Below, one piece after another: positions 34,901 through 47,182 of a DNA stretch of 64,000 nucleotides (within the stretch, counting starts at the first letter, position 1; each line of letters begins with the position of its first letter). The notes beneath the pieces were generated by a model. The model was not told where the DNA came from, ran no database searches, and saw only the letters and a list, made by a program, of their open reading frames with translations. Position numbers and translations under genes: made by a program. The stretch covers positions 214,501 through 278,500 of the forward strand of contig JAOTOM010004388.1 of NCBI GenBank assembly GCA_034440615.1, read 5' to 3'. The DNA comes from Ashinkailepas kermadecensis (taxonomy: Eukaryota; Arthropoda; Thecostraca; Neolepadidae).

Positions 34901-36018
34901 GGGTGATGTGCCCCGTGGGCGATGCATCGGCGCTGGCCGCCGGTCGCAACTGTGTGCTGTGGGTGGATAAAGGCCGACCTGTTGGTGACCTGAGGAGTGA
35001 TTGGGAGAGGGGTGCGTGGGCTCGAGCGGTTCCCCCGCTCCGGGAGCGTGGCTTCACACCATGCCCCCGGGCTGGGGGCCTGCCACCTGGCCGGGGACGG
35101 TATCAGTCGGGCGGCTGCCTCTTGACACGACCCCGGTCCCGGTCGATACGTGTCGAACGCGGCGGTCGTTCAGCCGTTCGTCAGACGCTCTTGTTAGTCT
35201 CGCTGACGGGCCGGACGCGCTCTCCTTCATCACTGTGATGAACTGTTCAACTTGTCGGGCATCGTCACGCAACTCCACATTCCCAGTGCCGCAGAGTGGA
35301 CTCTACCGTGGCTGTGGCAGCACGCGCCACTGTGCCAATATGTCGAGCCCACATTCTCACCGCCTTGGCCGATCGCAGTGCGGGCGATACGTGTCACCGG
35401 TTTTGGCGCCATTTCCCCGGTTGGCGGCGCGCTTGTGTTTGTCAGCTGTCGCGCCGATCGAGCCCGCCGACTGTCCAGAGCTGATGCATACATGGATGAC
35501 GCCGGCCAGCCGGATGCAGTCTGACCGTGCCCACGTGCATCGGCCGACTGCCTGCGTTCCGTTAGGTGCGCGGCGCACGCGGTTTGTACAGAGAAAGGCC
35601 GAGCGATGATGTATGGGCGGTTCATGTATGGTGTATGGTGGATGATGTATGGGTGGATGTATGGGTGGTTCAAGTGGTCTGTTCGTGGCCGGCGATGGAG
35701 GAGTGGGGCCCGGCTGTTGCATCACGATGGCGGTGGTGGCGTGGTGATGAGCACGCCGTTCAATCCGGCAGTCGCGTCGACGGCCGACAGTCAGGCCGGG
35801 CGCAATACCCCAGCCTGATCACGTGCCACAGTCTGGATGAAATATACGCCTCACCCGGCGATCGGAACCACTTCGAGACGGCAACCCTGGAGGATGATTT
35901 GAGCTCGTGCTGGGCTACGGCCAATCCAGCTCAGTCCCTCGCCCGTGACCGTTCCGCCGCCGGCAGCCGCAGTGTCCAGCCGCACTGCGGGCACCGTCCC
36001 GCTCATCAGACCCCCTGA

Positions 36019-36345
36019 TCGTGCATTGTCGACCCCCTCGGGACCGGCTCCGCGCGGTCTTCTCTCTGACAGGTCTTCTCCCTGCCAGTCCAACCACCAC
36101 CGCCGCCAGCCGCAGTGTCCAGCACCACTGGGCGCCGTCACGCTCACCAGACCCCTGAATGGTGCATTGTCGACCCCCTCGGGACCGGCTCCGCGCGGTC
36201 TTCTCTCTGACAGGTCTTCTCCCTGCCAGTCCAACCACCACCGCCGCCAGCCGCAGTGTCCAGCACCACTGGGCGCCGTCACGCTCACCAGACCCACTGA
36301 TGTGCATTGTCGACCCCCTCGGGACCGGCTCCGCGCGGTCTTCTC
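36019..36345. repeat. 141-bp tandem repeat, ~2.3 copies
   Basis: TGCATTGTCGACCCCCTCGG occurs at 36021, 36162 and 36303. The first two units are almost identical through CCACCACCGCCGCCAGCCGC. Confidence 0.93.
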
Positions 36346-36469
36346 CTTGACAGGACTGAGAGCAGGTCCGACCGCTACTGGCCCCGGCCGAGACCGACAC
36401 CCACTGGCCGATGACCGTCACAGCAAGCACGGGTCAGTGGATGTCGGTCGGCCACAGCTAGCACTGCCA

Positions 36470-37010
36470 CCTCCCGGCCGGTCCGACCTCCGCCGCCGGC
36501 CGAGACCGACATCCCCCGACCCGTGACTGCCACAGTGACCGGTCCGACCTCCGCCGCCGGCCGAGACCGACATCCCTGACCCGTGACTGGTGCGCCACAC
36601 CCTGCGACTGCCACAGTGACCGGTCACCTCCGCCGCCGGCCAACTGCCACCTCCTGGCCGGTCCGACCTCCCCGCCGGCCGAGACCGACACCCCCCACCC
36701 CTTACCACAGTGACTTCCGCCGCCGGCCGAGACCGACATCATCCCTGACCCGTGACTGCCACAGTGACCGGTCCGACCTCCGCCGCCGGCCGAGACCGAC
36801 ATCCCTGACCCGTGACTGCCAGTACCGGCCGAGCTCAGCCAGACCGACCCTGACCCTGCTGCCCAGGGCCGGTCCGACCTCCGCCGCCGGCCGAGACCGA
36901 CATCCCCTGACCCGTGACTGTCACAGTGACCGGTCCGACCTCAGCCACCGGCCGAGACCGACATCCCCTGACCCGTGACTGCCACAGTGACCGGTCGACC
37001 GCTCCGACCG
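36470..37010. repeat. ~60-bp minisatellite, ~8 copies
   Basis: GGTCCGACCTCCGCCGCCGG, CCGAGACCGACATCCCTGAC and CCGTGACTGCCACAGTGACC form the unit. Some copies are partial. Confidence 0.93.
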
Positions 37011-37399
37011 CTACCGCCCGGCGGATGCTCTGGTTCACCGGCGAGAAAATGTCCAGCGCCCTCGACGCTATTCAACATTAACTGCTGGAAGTCGAGGGTG
37101 TGAGCTACTTTTGTGGCAGGAATCAAATCGGCCACGACGATTGCATATTGGATGTTCCAAACCACCCTACCACTCGTATGGCTGATCAGCCAGTGCATGA
37201 AGTAATCCCATGATCAATATCTGATGTCATATATATGCCACGGATGAGCCTCCATGAGCCTCCCGATCAAACTCGCGCGAAAGCGTTCGTTGGTGTGGAT
37301 ATGGTAACGCAGCTTGAATGTGGCGCTCGCTGACAATCTTAGTTGAATGCGGCTCGGCCAGCAGCTGCAATGTTAACGTGCCGAGACAAATCACATTCG

Positions 37400-38335
37400 G
37401 CTAGTGGTGCTCTGCCCTCCACCCGGACATCCCGCTGCCCCGCCTCGGCTGTGCCGACGCTAGTGGTGCTCTGCCCTCCACCCGGACATCCCGCCGCCCC
37501 GCCTCGGCTGTGCCGACGCTAGTGGTGCTCTGCCCTCCACCCGGACATCCCGCCGCCCCGCCTCGGCTGTGCCGACGCTGGTGGTGCTCTGCCCTCCACC
37601 CGGACATCCCGCCGCCCCGCCTCGGCTGTGCCGACGCTAGTGGTGCTCTGCCCTCCACCCGGACATCCCGCCGCCCCGCCTCGGCTGTGCCGACGCTAGT
37701 GGTGCTCTGCCCCTCCACCGCCCGCCCGGCTGTGCCGACGCTAGTGGTGTCTGCCCTCCCCGACATCCCGCCGCCCCGCCTCGGCTGTGCCGACGCTAGT
37801 GGTGCTCTGCCCTCCACCCGGACATCCCGCCGCCCCGCCTCGGCTGTGCCGACGCTAGTGGTGCTCTGCCCTCCACCCGGACATCCCGCCGCCCCGCCTC
37901 GGCTGTGCCGACGCTAGTGGTGCTCTGCCCTCCACCCGGACATCCCGCCGCCCCGCCTCGGCTGTGCCGACGCTAGTGGTGCTCTGCCCTCCACCCGGAC
38001 ATCCCGCCGCCCCGCCTCGGCTGTGCCGACGCTAGTGGTGCTCTGCCCTCCACCCGGACATCCCGCCGCCCCGCCTCGGCTGTGCCGACGCTGGTGGTGC
38101 TCTGCCCTCCACCCGGACATCCCGCTGCCCCGCCTCGGCTGTGCCGACGCTAGTGGTGCTCTGCCCTCCACCCGGACATCCCGCCGCCCCGCCTCGGCTG
38201 TGCCGACGCTGGTGGTGCTCTGCCCTCCACCCGGACATCCCGCCGCCCCGCCTCGGCTGTGCCGACGCTGGTGGTGCTCTGCCCTCCACCCGGACATCCC
38301 GCTGCCCCGCCTCGGCTGTGCCGACGCTCGATCGC
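37400..38335. repeat. 59-bp minisatellite, ~16 copies, abutting exon e5
   Basis: Unit CGCTAGTGGTGCTCTGCCCT, CCACCCGGACATCCCGCCGC, CCCGCCTCGGCTGTGCCGA, very homogeneous except for one short unit at 37700-37760. It ends 34 bases before the e5 acceptor, so the whole branch-point region is squeezed between array and exon. Confidence 0.97.
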
Positions 38336-38350
38336 GTGGCGCCGTGCTGA

Positions 38351-38800
<450 letters not shown>

Positions 38801-39965
38801 TGATCTAACCACCAAGAACTAACTCATACCTATGTTTTCTTGGAGTTGAGTGGAGGTTGTTGCAGGAAGATAGCTCCCAGTGGCATGTTGAACGGTTCAC
38901 GTTAGCGTGGGATGGGTTTTGACAGTATTATTAGCATGGGATCCCGTGCGGCCCGTGCCAGAAGGCTTGCTTTGATGAGGCAGGTAGAGCGTTGCCTGAA
39001 CGATTAAGCGAGCATAACGGTCATTTGAGGTTCCGTAGGACGTCAAACGCCCTAGTAGTGCATGCAGGTAGGGAGACCACCTTTCAACTAGAATCTGGCT
39101 GCCCCTTGCACAACTTAACACAAATTAATAAGCAGGTGGTAGAGGCTGCCTATCTCGTTAGAGGCGACAACAAACAGTTCACCGGGGTTTTTTTCCCTGG
39201 AGACAGTCACTATAACAGCCATAATTATACAAAGATGAAGCCGCTATAACAGCCAGAATTATAAAAAGAGGAGCTACACCGATGAGGCGCAGAAACCGGA
39301 GATATGCTGTCCTTTCCCTTCTCCCCCTCCACCTCTCTATCTCTATTTCGCTCGCTCGCGTGGTCGCCTAGTCGTCTCGCAGGTCACATTGTTTAGTAGC
39401 CATTGAGTGTGCCGATTACTTGATTTTGCGTGTGCACTAGATGGGAAACGTTCCGTCGAACATTTTTTTACGGAGGTGTTGTGATCATCAATGTGCTATG
39501 TCTTGATATTTCTTGACAAAAATAGCATTGTCTTGTCACGTACATAGATCCCGTTCTCACTGGATAACTTGTTCGCCTTTGCCCCTGAAGAAGGTATAGT
39601 ACCGAACCGTCGAGCATTGTCGCTATGGCGTTGTGCTCTAATAACAATATTAAAACCAATGCAGTCAAAGGTCATCATCAGCGGCATGTTGAAGGTCACC
39701 GCCTGCGCAAGTCAGGCTGGTCAGAGTGACTGCCGTCAGTCTGGGGATGTGTGCCGCTAGTCCTGTCCGGGAAAAGTGTCGCGCGACCTGGCGTGATAAA
39801 AATCCTTCGGATCTTTGGCGACTTAATTAGACGCATGCGCCGTCCACCGTCACTACTTTGTCACGTGACGTGGTCGCCGGGAAGGCGAAATTCCAAGCAA
39901 GCAGAGAGATGTTAACCGGAGCCTTGCTCCTGCAAGACAGGCGCGCTACCCGTCAAGCTATCGAC

Positions 39966-40225
39966 CGTCACCTGGACGGCGCGCGACCTTCTGGGCTGTC
40001 GACTCGCTGACCTGGCGTGACCTGGACGGCGCGCTACCTTCCGGGCTGTCGACTCGCTGACCTGGCGTGACCTGGACGGCGCGCTACCTTCCGGGCTGTC
40101 GACTCGCTGACCTGGCGTGACCTGGACGGCGCGCTACCTTCCGAGCTGTCGACTCGCTGACCTGGCGTGACCTGGACGGCGCGCGACCTTCTGGGCTGTC
40201 GACTCGCTGACCTGACATGACCTGG
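39966..40225. repeat. 50-bp minisatellite, ~5 copies
   Basis: ACCTGGCGTGACCTGGACGG, CGCGCTACCTTCCGGGCTGT, CGACTCGCTG. The CTGTCGACTCG block falls at 39996, 40046 and onward at 50-base steps. Confidence 0.95.
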
Positions 40226-40467
40226 ACGTCGCTGCTCGGTGCGTTGCCGTCGATTGGCGACACTGAAGCGGGCCCTGCCAGCGCCGACAGACGCTGCCGG
40301 CGGACCAGTTTTGGCCAGTTGGGCGCTCCGATCCGGCCTGATCCTCTGTGCCGGAGGCGGCGGCCGTGAGCCGTCGCGGAAGCTCGTCTCATCCGATCTC
40401 ATCTCCAGGAACGCCGTCCGTCCGGCTGACAGCAGCATCCACTGGGGCCCCGTCGTCTTTTATTCGG

Positions 40468-40515
40468 CCTGCGCCACATGGGCTACATAGTGACCTGGCC
40501 CACAGCTGGAGTCTT
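40468..40515 (+). repeat. Stray fragment resembling the e7 acceptor and exon start
   Basis: CCTGCGCCACATGGGCTACATA is followed by TGACCTGGCCCACAG and CTGGAGTCTT. The last two blocks match the acceptor and first bases of e7 (46368-46392), and the first matches the end of the duplicate at 45855-45871. Confidence 0.75.
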
Positions 40516-40779
40516 GTTTTCTTCTTGTTTTTCTTTCTTTTCCGAGGGGCCTCCCCTGATGTCACCAGGTCTTCTCGTGCCTCTTCTCACAGGGCATCCT
40601 CCCTTTGCAAATTAGGAGCCTCCTTTTAAAAATGAGCCCAGGATCCCCCTAATTTGAGCCATCTGTTCAGGGCATTGGTCAATAGGGCTCGATGAGAAAC
40701 GAAAAGAGCAGTTTGAGTTTGTGCTCAGTGTATTTCCATTGTGAAATGCAATTCTTGAATGATATTGTTTTATATTGTC

Positions 40780-41222
40780 TCGTGTTTCTTTGACCGTAGA
40801 GCCGCCTGAGCTCCATCGCCTGCATTTTGCTGGCCTGGGGGCAGGGACACCTGATTTGAGCGTTGGTCTGGCACCCCTGGTCAGGGCAGCCGACATCCGG
40901 CCCCTGGCACAGCATGATGGTGTGGGGGCAGGTGGTGATGTCCAGGAGCCGGTCAAGCAACGTCTCCACCTTCCTCGCGTCTGTACTCACCATGCCACAT
41001 TCTCAACTCTTTCCCACAGCCTCTCAATCTTAGTCACCCGACTCTACCCGTGGATGATCACATGGGACAGAGCTTCGCATTGGATCTGTGCCACTGGGCC
41101 AGGATTAGAGGCACGAACTCCCGAACAATTTCGCCTTTAGTAATGTCCTGCGTCACAACATCTTGCTCAATCATTAATTTCTCCTTGATGAGAATGCTTC
41201 TCCGAATCGCTGCTCTCATAAT
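40780..41222 (-). pseudogene. Decayed Cys-rich N-terminal part of the same arthropod protein family
   Basis: On the minus strand from about 41222: AIRRSILIKEKLMIEQDVVT, then TKGEIVREFVPLILAQWHRS, a stop (CPM then TGA), KIERLWERVENVA in another frame, and RKVETLLDRLLDITTCPHTI with Cys-rich CPDQGCQTNAQIRCPCPQ and AMELRRLYGQR. At least two frameshifts or stops break it. I recall this arrangement (helical region, then LFDIxxC..C-x-C-P-K..ExxFLxDQR) in uncharacterised high-copy arthropod proteins. The 17192 relic looks like a more C-terminal part of such a protein. Confidence 0.5.
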
Positions 41223-42119
41223 TTATATCTCACTCTGCTCAGCTCCCTCTGCCAACAAAAGCACGCAATTTGCTGGCGAACTATTTCCAGGTCTTGGGCT
41301 TAGAGCCGGACCCTTCTGGCGTTGTCATCCGGGACAGTAATCGCATGTAATGGTCAGGATAAGTCGGTATCAGGCTGGGTATCCTTCAGATTGGAAACTG
41401 AATGCGTGATTTGGCAAACATGAGGCAGTTTGATTGTTTACTTACCGAACAAACAATTTGTAGCTGAGCAAACGAAGGTCCGGATCACTGGAGAAGCAAA
41501 GGTGCGATTTTTGGAAGAAAGGCAGGCCTTCTCGTTCGTATTGCGGGGCTCCTGTACCGTCGTAGGGTCTCATGTCCTATTCTAGGTCCTGCCTGCTCGT
41601 TTTGTAGGTCACCACTTGCGTTCAGTGGCCTTCTTTCATGCCAGGAGCCTCCTGTTCCGTTGTGGGTTCCTCGTCGTATTTCCTGGGACCTTTATCCATT
41701 TCGGGGTCACCCTCTTCCATATTAGGGACCTCCTGTATCGCCTTAGGAGCCTGGTCTCCTTTTCTGGGGCCTTTCTAACCGTCTTGGATTAATCCTGGGA
41801 GAATCTCCTGCACCGGCGCACCTCTGCATCATCTCGTTTCTTGAGGGCTCCTTACTAGACTTGCAAGGCCTCCTGGGTCGGCTTAGCCGTTTGTGGAAAA
41901 GACATCTCCAGATTACATGGGGCGAAGCCATATGCTCGCCCCCCCCCCCGACCGACGGAAGATGGGGGAGGGCGAGCCGCTACTCATGCCCCCCCTCCTC
42001 ACCTCGGTGGCGCCGCCTCTGCATCCGGTACACTCAGCTGCTTCGGGACATGTCACCGTTCGGTGAGCTGTTCTGAGACGTGTCACCGTTCGGTCAGATG
42101 TTGATCGACGCGGCGCCCA

Positions 42120-42880
42120 CCGGCAGCTCTCCTCGGCGGCTATCCTCCCGGCTCTCCTCGATGGCTCTCCTCCCCGGCTATCTTTCCCGGCTCTCCTCGT
42201 TGGCTATCCTCTCCGGCTCTGTTTGGCGGCTCTCCTCCCCGGCTATCCTCCCGGCTCTCCTCGTTGGCTACCCTCCCCGGCTATCCTCCCCGGCTCTCCT
42301 CGGCGGCTATCCTCCCCGGCTCTGCTCGGCGGCACTGTTCGGCGGCTCTCCTCCCCGACTATCGTCCCCGGCTCTCCTCCCCGGCTCTCCTCCCCGGCTC
42401 TCCTCCCCGGCTCTCCTCCCCGGCTCTCCTCGGCGGCTATCCTCCCCGGCTCTGTTCGGCGGCTATCCTCCCCGGCTCTCCTCGTTGGCTACCCTCCCCG
42501 GCTCTCCTCGGCGGCTATCCTCCCCGGCTATCCTCCCCGGCTCTGCTCGTTGGCTCTCCTCGATGGCTCTCCTCCCCGGCGCTGCTCGGCGGCTCTCCTC
42601 CCCGGCTCTCCTCCCCGGCTCTCCTCCCCGGCTCTCCTCGGCGGCTATCCTCCCCGGCTCTGTTCGGCGGCTCTCCTCCCCGGCTCTCCTCCCCGGCTCT
42701 CCTCCCCGGCTCTCCTCCCCGACTCTCCTCCCCGGTTCTCCTCGGTGGCTATCCTCCCCGGCTCTCCTCCCCGGCTCTGTTCGGCGGCTCTCCTCCCCGG
42801 CTCTCCTCGGCGGCTATCCTCCCCGGCTCTCCTCCCCGGCTCTGTTCGGCGGCTCTCCTCCCCGGCTCTCCTCGGCGCAT
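42120..42880. repeat. 15-bp minisatellite, ~50 units
   Basis: Units of CTCCTCCCCGGCTCT, CTCCTCGGCGGCTAT and similar alternate. All three + frames stay open because the unit has no stop, which produces Leu-Ser-Ser-Pro-rich artefact frames up to 332 codons. Confidence 0.96.
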
Positions 42881-43835
42881 CACTGCGTGCGACATGGCGG
42901 CCGTCGCTGCGTGTCGACCGAGCCGCAGTCAGTCGGCCGCGACTTGATGAGATGGCAGTGTTTCGACACAAATGAGTGGCGGCCGGCCGGAATTCGACGC
43001 CAGGATTACCGTCCGTTGGAATCAGCAGCGGCGCCCAGTTCCGGCTGTACGGCCGCGGCACGGAGGTTGGAATGGTAGTCGGTGCTGTGGGTGTCGTGGC
43101 CGGGGTGGGGTGGCGTGGCGTGAGTGGCCGGGCGCGGCCAGCGCTGTCTGCGGTGTCGGGAGAGACGCTGCTGTCGCTGGCCGTTCTGTGGAGGGTCGTG
43201 ATAACCGGCTCTGGTTATTGCAAGCCGACGCCAGTCATGACACGGCCGGGTTTATGGTGGCGCTGCATGGCCGGCAGATGGCGCCGCTCTCGTGCCGCCG
43301 CGCAGATGCGCCTTCTGGCGCGGGGGCGGCGGTGAGCGACACCACCAGCTGAGACGCTCCGGAGAAGTCGCCGGCACAATCGTCGAGTTATCGAAGAAAT
43401 ACCCCGCAAAGGGAGCATCTCATAACGAGCCACGAGGGAACTAGCTTACGCCGTGCAAAACCACATGTATTGCATGCTGCGTGGCAGAAGTGTGCGCGAA
43501 GGCGTCACAGCGCGCTGGAGCGGTGGCGGCTGCCCAGGCCGACCAGCAGCCGTGCCGTGTCGCACTGCGGTCCGTCGATGACGTCACAGCAGCCGGTCGG
43601 TGACGTCACGGCCGGGCCGGGATGGTTTACGACGGCCAGTTCCGGTCGATGCGGCGGCCCGGGTCAGAGTCGGCCATCACCTGGCCGGCTCTGACCTGGA
43701 CGGTGGCCGCCGCTGGTTAGCTGGCTGCCGACCGGTCCCCGCGGGTTGTGTCCTCGCGCCGCGGGGTACGGCTTCAGGCCGAGACTCATGCCGTAGGGCA
43801 CTGTTAAGGGCCTGGTCTTTGTTTGCACTTAATGC

Positions 43836-44036
43836 TAATGAAAGCGAGATCTTTAATTTAATATAAAACCGTCTATTTTTATTGAAGTTAATGATAGCGA
43901 GATCTAAAATTCAAAATAACACCGTCCATTTTATTGAACCTTCGCTTCCGCCAACGTTGTTAGCCGGTGTTAACTGAAATTCACGTGCAGTAAAATGGAC
44001 GGTCTTATTTTGAATGTTAGTTCTCGCTGGCATTAG
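43836..44036. repeat. Two direct copies plus one inverted copy of a ~55-bp unit
   Basis: TTAATGxxAxxGAAAGCGAGATCT...ACCGTCTATTTTTATTGAA at 43836 repeats at 43890 (GTTAATGATAGCGAGATCTA...ACCGTCCATTTTATTGAA). It returns as a reverse complement at 43985-44036 (GTAAAATGGACGGTCTTATT...CTCGCTGGCATTAG). Confidence 0.82.
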
Positions 44037-44088
44037 TTGGTTATTTGGGCTTAAGGGCGCATCGACTGCGTTGGTCATACAGCGCCCA
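44037..44088 (-). mobile_element. Ultra-short SINE-tail element, perfect 15-bp TSD
   Basis: A 52-base insert. On the minus strand: TGGGCGCTGTATGACCAACG, CAGTCGATGCGCCCTTAAGC, CCAAATAACCAA. TCTCGCTGGCATTAG flanks it at 44022-44036 and 44089-44103. Stem GGGCGC/GCGCCC is perfect. No tRNA head or body is present. Confidence 0.93.
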
Positions 44089-45402
44089 TCTCGCTGGCAT
44101 TAGCTGAAGTACAAATGTTCCTATAAACATAACAACACGGTGCGTATTGCTGACGGCCTTTCCACGGGTGCTCCCCGCGATGTTGTTAACCCTTGGCGGG
44201 TTTCACAATTGTGTCTGTCCTGGCGGCACCTGCCACGTTGAACAGTGAGCCTGATTATGGGCCGTCGGCGTGGATGCTGTTGGCCCGGCTGACGCGCGTG
44301 ATCCAGCCGGATGGTGACGTCGTGTGCCCTCCACCAGCCTCCGCATGCAGTGCTGGTGTGGCCGTTCGGTGGCGCCGGGGAGAGGAGTAACACAGGAGAG
44401 TGATCTGGTGGCTGGCCTCCCTGTCAGAGGCTGACGACGAATTGGGTGCGCGGAGCCGGGTCGGATGGACATTATTCTCGGACGTCGGTGTGCTGTGTCT
44501 CCATGGGAACACTGGGTAGGCCGGCAGCGGGCCACGCCGCCGTTGTCGGCGAGGGCCGCCTGCGGGCCGTAGACACACACGGCCACGACATTCCGGCCGA
44601 GCGCGCCGCCATCGTCCGATCGGACGGTAATTGCTCAGCAATTTGGCGCTATGATTGTGGCCCGAACGCCGGCTAATCCGGTTGGTGGCGTCCGAACGGC
44701 CGGCTTTGCAGCGGCGGCGGCGGCCGACCGGAGCCGACTGGCGGATCTGGTTCGGCGGCGACCACCCGCGAGCGGGTGGCGGGAGAGGACGCCCGGGGCG
44801 GCGGCCGGGTCGGCGGAGCGCGTCGTCGTCGTCGTCGGTTGGCGCGCCGTCACTGCCGGCCTAATTATCGGCCGAGTCCCGGCGGCGGGCGCCCAGATTG
44901 CGGGAGCGCTCCGCCTGCGAGGTGCGATCCCTTGATGAGCGCCGGAGCGCGGCTGCTCATCTGCTCATCTGTCAACTGACAAAGTGCACCCCAGGCTCCG
45001 CCCACACCCCACCGGCGAGCTGGCTGAACGCGCGGCTACTCGAGGAGCTCTCGAAAGCCCTCGTTAATGCGCAGATGTGTCGGCGGCGACCAGCTCTGAC
45101 GTCTGCGACGTCACCAGTGCCACTGACCTCTGGTTGGCGGGTAGGTGGCGGCTGCATGCTGTGCTGGAGACCTGTCACGCCTCGCTTACTCAGCTGCGAT
45201 AGCTCCTTCTACAGGTGAATGTTTGCCAACGATTGAGGCTCGATCTGACAGTCCATTCCTCGCCACGCATCTGAATCGCTTGCCTTCTGCAGCCTGAGTA
45301 CATGTCCGACTGCACCGCGTGTCTGGCCACGCCCTCCCGACTGGGTTGCCACCAGCCCTGCCCACTCGCAGCGGCGCAGCCTGACCGGCCCTCTCCCAGC
45401 AG

Positions 45403-45615
45403 GGCATCATGCGCGACAAGTGGATGAACGCCGGCTGCAGCGAGGACGAGCTGCGTCCGTTCGTCGAGTCCGAACTGTGTCGCGACGACCGACGGCGCGT
45501 CGAGCAGCTGATGGCACTCGGCCACACGCACGCCGACATCGAGGAGAGCTTGCGGCTGGGAAAGTTCGACGACATCTACGCTACCTACCTGCTGATGAAC
45601 AAGCGCGCTGCAGAT
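45403..45615 (+). CDS. par-1: MARK/PAR-1 exon e6: UBA domain
   Basis: Codes 71 residues (219-289): GIMRDKWMNAGCSEDELRPF, VESELCRDDRRRVEQLMALG, HTHADIEESLRLGKFDDIYA, TYLLMNKRAAD. Donor GTGAGT; 213 bases, phase 0 both ends. MARK UBA domains pack on the kinase and tune its activity; the MALG loop and ATYLLM helix are the recognisable parts. The acceptor is a CAGCAG tandem (45397-45402). I start at the second AG because MARK proteins have one residue between the LE of e5 and IM. Using the first AG would add a Gln. Confidence 0.95.
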
Positions 45616-45717
45616 GTGAGTCGTGTGGCGGGTGGTGATGTTCCTCGGGGCTGGCTTGGTCGAATGATCTGGACTGGCCTGACGTGACCTGATACGACAT
45701 GACGTTACTTGATCCGA

Positions 45718-45871
45718 CCCACAGCTGGCGTTTGACGGTTCACGGTGTGGCTGGTCACTTGTTCGTTTGGGCTGTGTCGTGACCTGACCTGACCTGAGTC
45801 GCCCTGACCTACAGCCAGAGTCTGACCACAACCAGTCCGACTCACCGCTTTCTGCGCCACATGGGCTATAT
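45718..45871 (+). repeat. Two duplicated e7 acceptor/exon-start copies (pseudo-exons)
   Basis: CCCACAG then CTGGCGTTTGACGGTTC at 45718, and CTACAG then CCAGAGTCTGACCACAACCA at 45809, ending CTGCGCCACATGG at 45867. The second copy matches about 37 of 52 bases of the true e7 start at 46383, after the same TGACCTGACCTGACC run. Both have diverged in the reading frame. Confidence 0.8.
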
Positions 45872-45885
45872 ACCACTGGGTGCGC

Positions 45886-46347
45886 CACTGCGTGAAATAG
45901 GGTGGAATACACCACATCCTTTCCAAGGTCGTATCGACATCGTGCTTGTTGATGTGTGTTTATGAAGTCTCCATGGCTTGTTTCTAAGAATATTTCGCGT
46001 GTAAGTATCATGCATATGCTTACCATTATGGATGGTGGTACGCAAGCATCTCGTAACACAATTCAAGGTGGAGAGATTATCTATGATGTGAGCTGTTAAA
46101 CAATCCCATCTGTTCATACCATGGTATTGCCATCGTTATTGATAGCATGGGTATCCCTATGTTAGGTGTCCCCACCCCCCAAATTAAATGAAAGCATGCA
46201 CTTATCGGTACACTATTGGCTCAAAATTGACTTTGGAGGACTGAAACAATATTTCAATTGGTATGCTTCTACGGCCAATTTCGACATCCTGCTGAACTCG
46301 TTTCGACATCTTACACCTAACGAATAACTCTTATTTTGACACTGTAG
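45886..46347 (-). mobile_element. Dispersed ~470-bp element, copy B
   Basis: Reverse-complement relative of 9836-10325. Shared blocks in order include GATGTCGAAACGAGT, GCATGATACTTA and GCACGATGTCGATAC. Ends read CACTGCGTGAAATA and CACTACAGTGTC, compatible with short terminal inverted repeats. Confidence 0.75.
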
Positions 46348-46382
46348 TGACCTGACCTGACCTAACCTGACTTGGCCCACAG

Positions 46383-46551
46383 CTGGAGTCTGACGGCTCC
46401 CAGTCTGGCTCGTCGCTGTCTCTGCGCCACATGGCCCCGAACTCGGCTGGCGCGCCTCAGCCGACAAGTCTGCAGTCTCCGCCCAACAGCAAGGTGCACC
46501 GCTCCATCTCGGCCACCACCAACAACAAGCCGAATCGGAGGGCCAGTGCAG
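46383..46551 (+). CDS. par-1: MARK/PAR-1 exon e7: spacer, Ser-rich
   Basis: Codes residues 290-345 plus a base: LESDGSQSGSSLSLRHMAPN, SAGAPQPTSLQSPPNSKVHR, SISATTNNKPNRRASA. Acceptor CCCACAG, donor GTGAGC, 169 bases, phase 0 in and 1 out. The KVHRSISA and RRASA motifs correspond to KVQRS(I/V) and RR(F/Y)SD in vertebrate MARKs and are basophilic-kinase or 14-3-3-like sites. The acceptor and first ~50 bases are duplicated in the preceding intron. Confidence 0.9.
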
Positions 46552-47182
46552 GTGAGCGCGCGCCACTGACCAGGGTTGGTGTCTCGCCACGTTCTGACTG
46601 GGCCGGCTCAGTCGAGCTGGTCCGTGTACAGCGCAGCCCGCCACTCGACCTCGCGCTGGTGTTAATGTGCTGTTAGTTGGCGACGTGGCGCAGTTGATGT
46701 GGTTTTCGTGTTCTGTTGTGTTGTGTGGTGTTGTGTGGTCGGCGTCCGACTTAGTCCTTCGCTAGTCATTTAGTTCCACGCTGTGCTTCCAATCACGCAC
46801 GGTTCTACTGTTCATCATTGATATAGCACCTTTTGCCAGTGCTCCCGTGTCCATAAATGTTTTCCAGTGGTAGGACTTGAATGGTTTTGGGCTACTGGTC
46901 AGACAGCCTAGGCTCCCGCTGCTACCTGGTCAGCTTCCACCGAGACGCCCGGGAAATATTACTTACTTTCGCAGCTGACACTTACGATGGCAGTCATAAA
47001 GATGTTGAGCTACGGGCCTCAATCTGGCGAAGAAGTGCTGTCTCCCGAACACCGAGCAGTGACATCTCCCACCATTGAGACTGGCCGACAGATCGCATCC
47101 CGTTCGAGCATGCTTACCTGTGTTGACAGTGTCCACGCGCGGCACATCGGAGTGGTGCGGTATCGCTGTGTTGTGTCGACAG
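46552..47182 (+). other. Intron 7 (631 bp)
   Basis: GT-rich stretch (GTTGTGTGGTG) at 46710-46740. I see nothing else in it. Confidence 0.6.

Larger units (their letters stand above)
45616..46382 (+). other. Intron 6 (767 bp)
   Basis: Almost fully explained: two partial duplicates of the e7 acceptor and exon start (45718-45871), then the reverse copy of the ~470-bp dispersed element, and a TGACC-repeat polypyrimidine-poor stretch before the e7 acceptor. Confidence 0.75.

Noticed and set aside
37400..38335. CRISPR-like regular repeats
   Set aside because: Units are contiguous with no unique spacers, and the locus is an intron of an animal gene.
42080..43078. 332-codon Leu/Ser/Pro-rich frame
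   Set aside because: Entirely a product of the 15-bp GC-rich array; two other + frames are also open.
44122..45218. Overlapping GC-rich frames before e6
   Set aside because: High GC depletes stops in every frame; no similarity to kinase spacer or any family I know.
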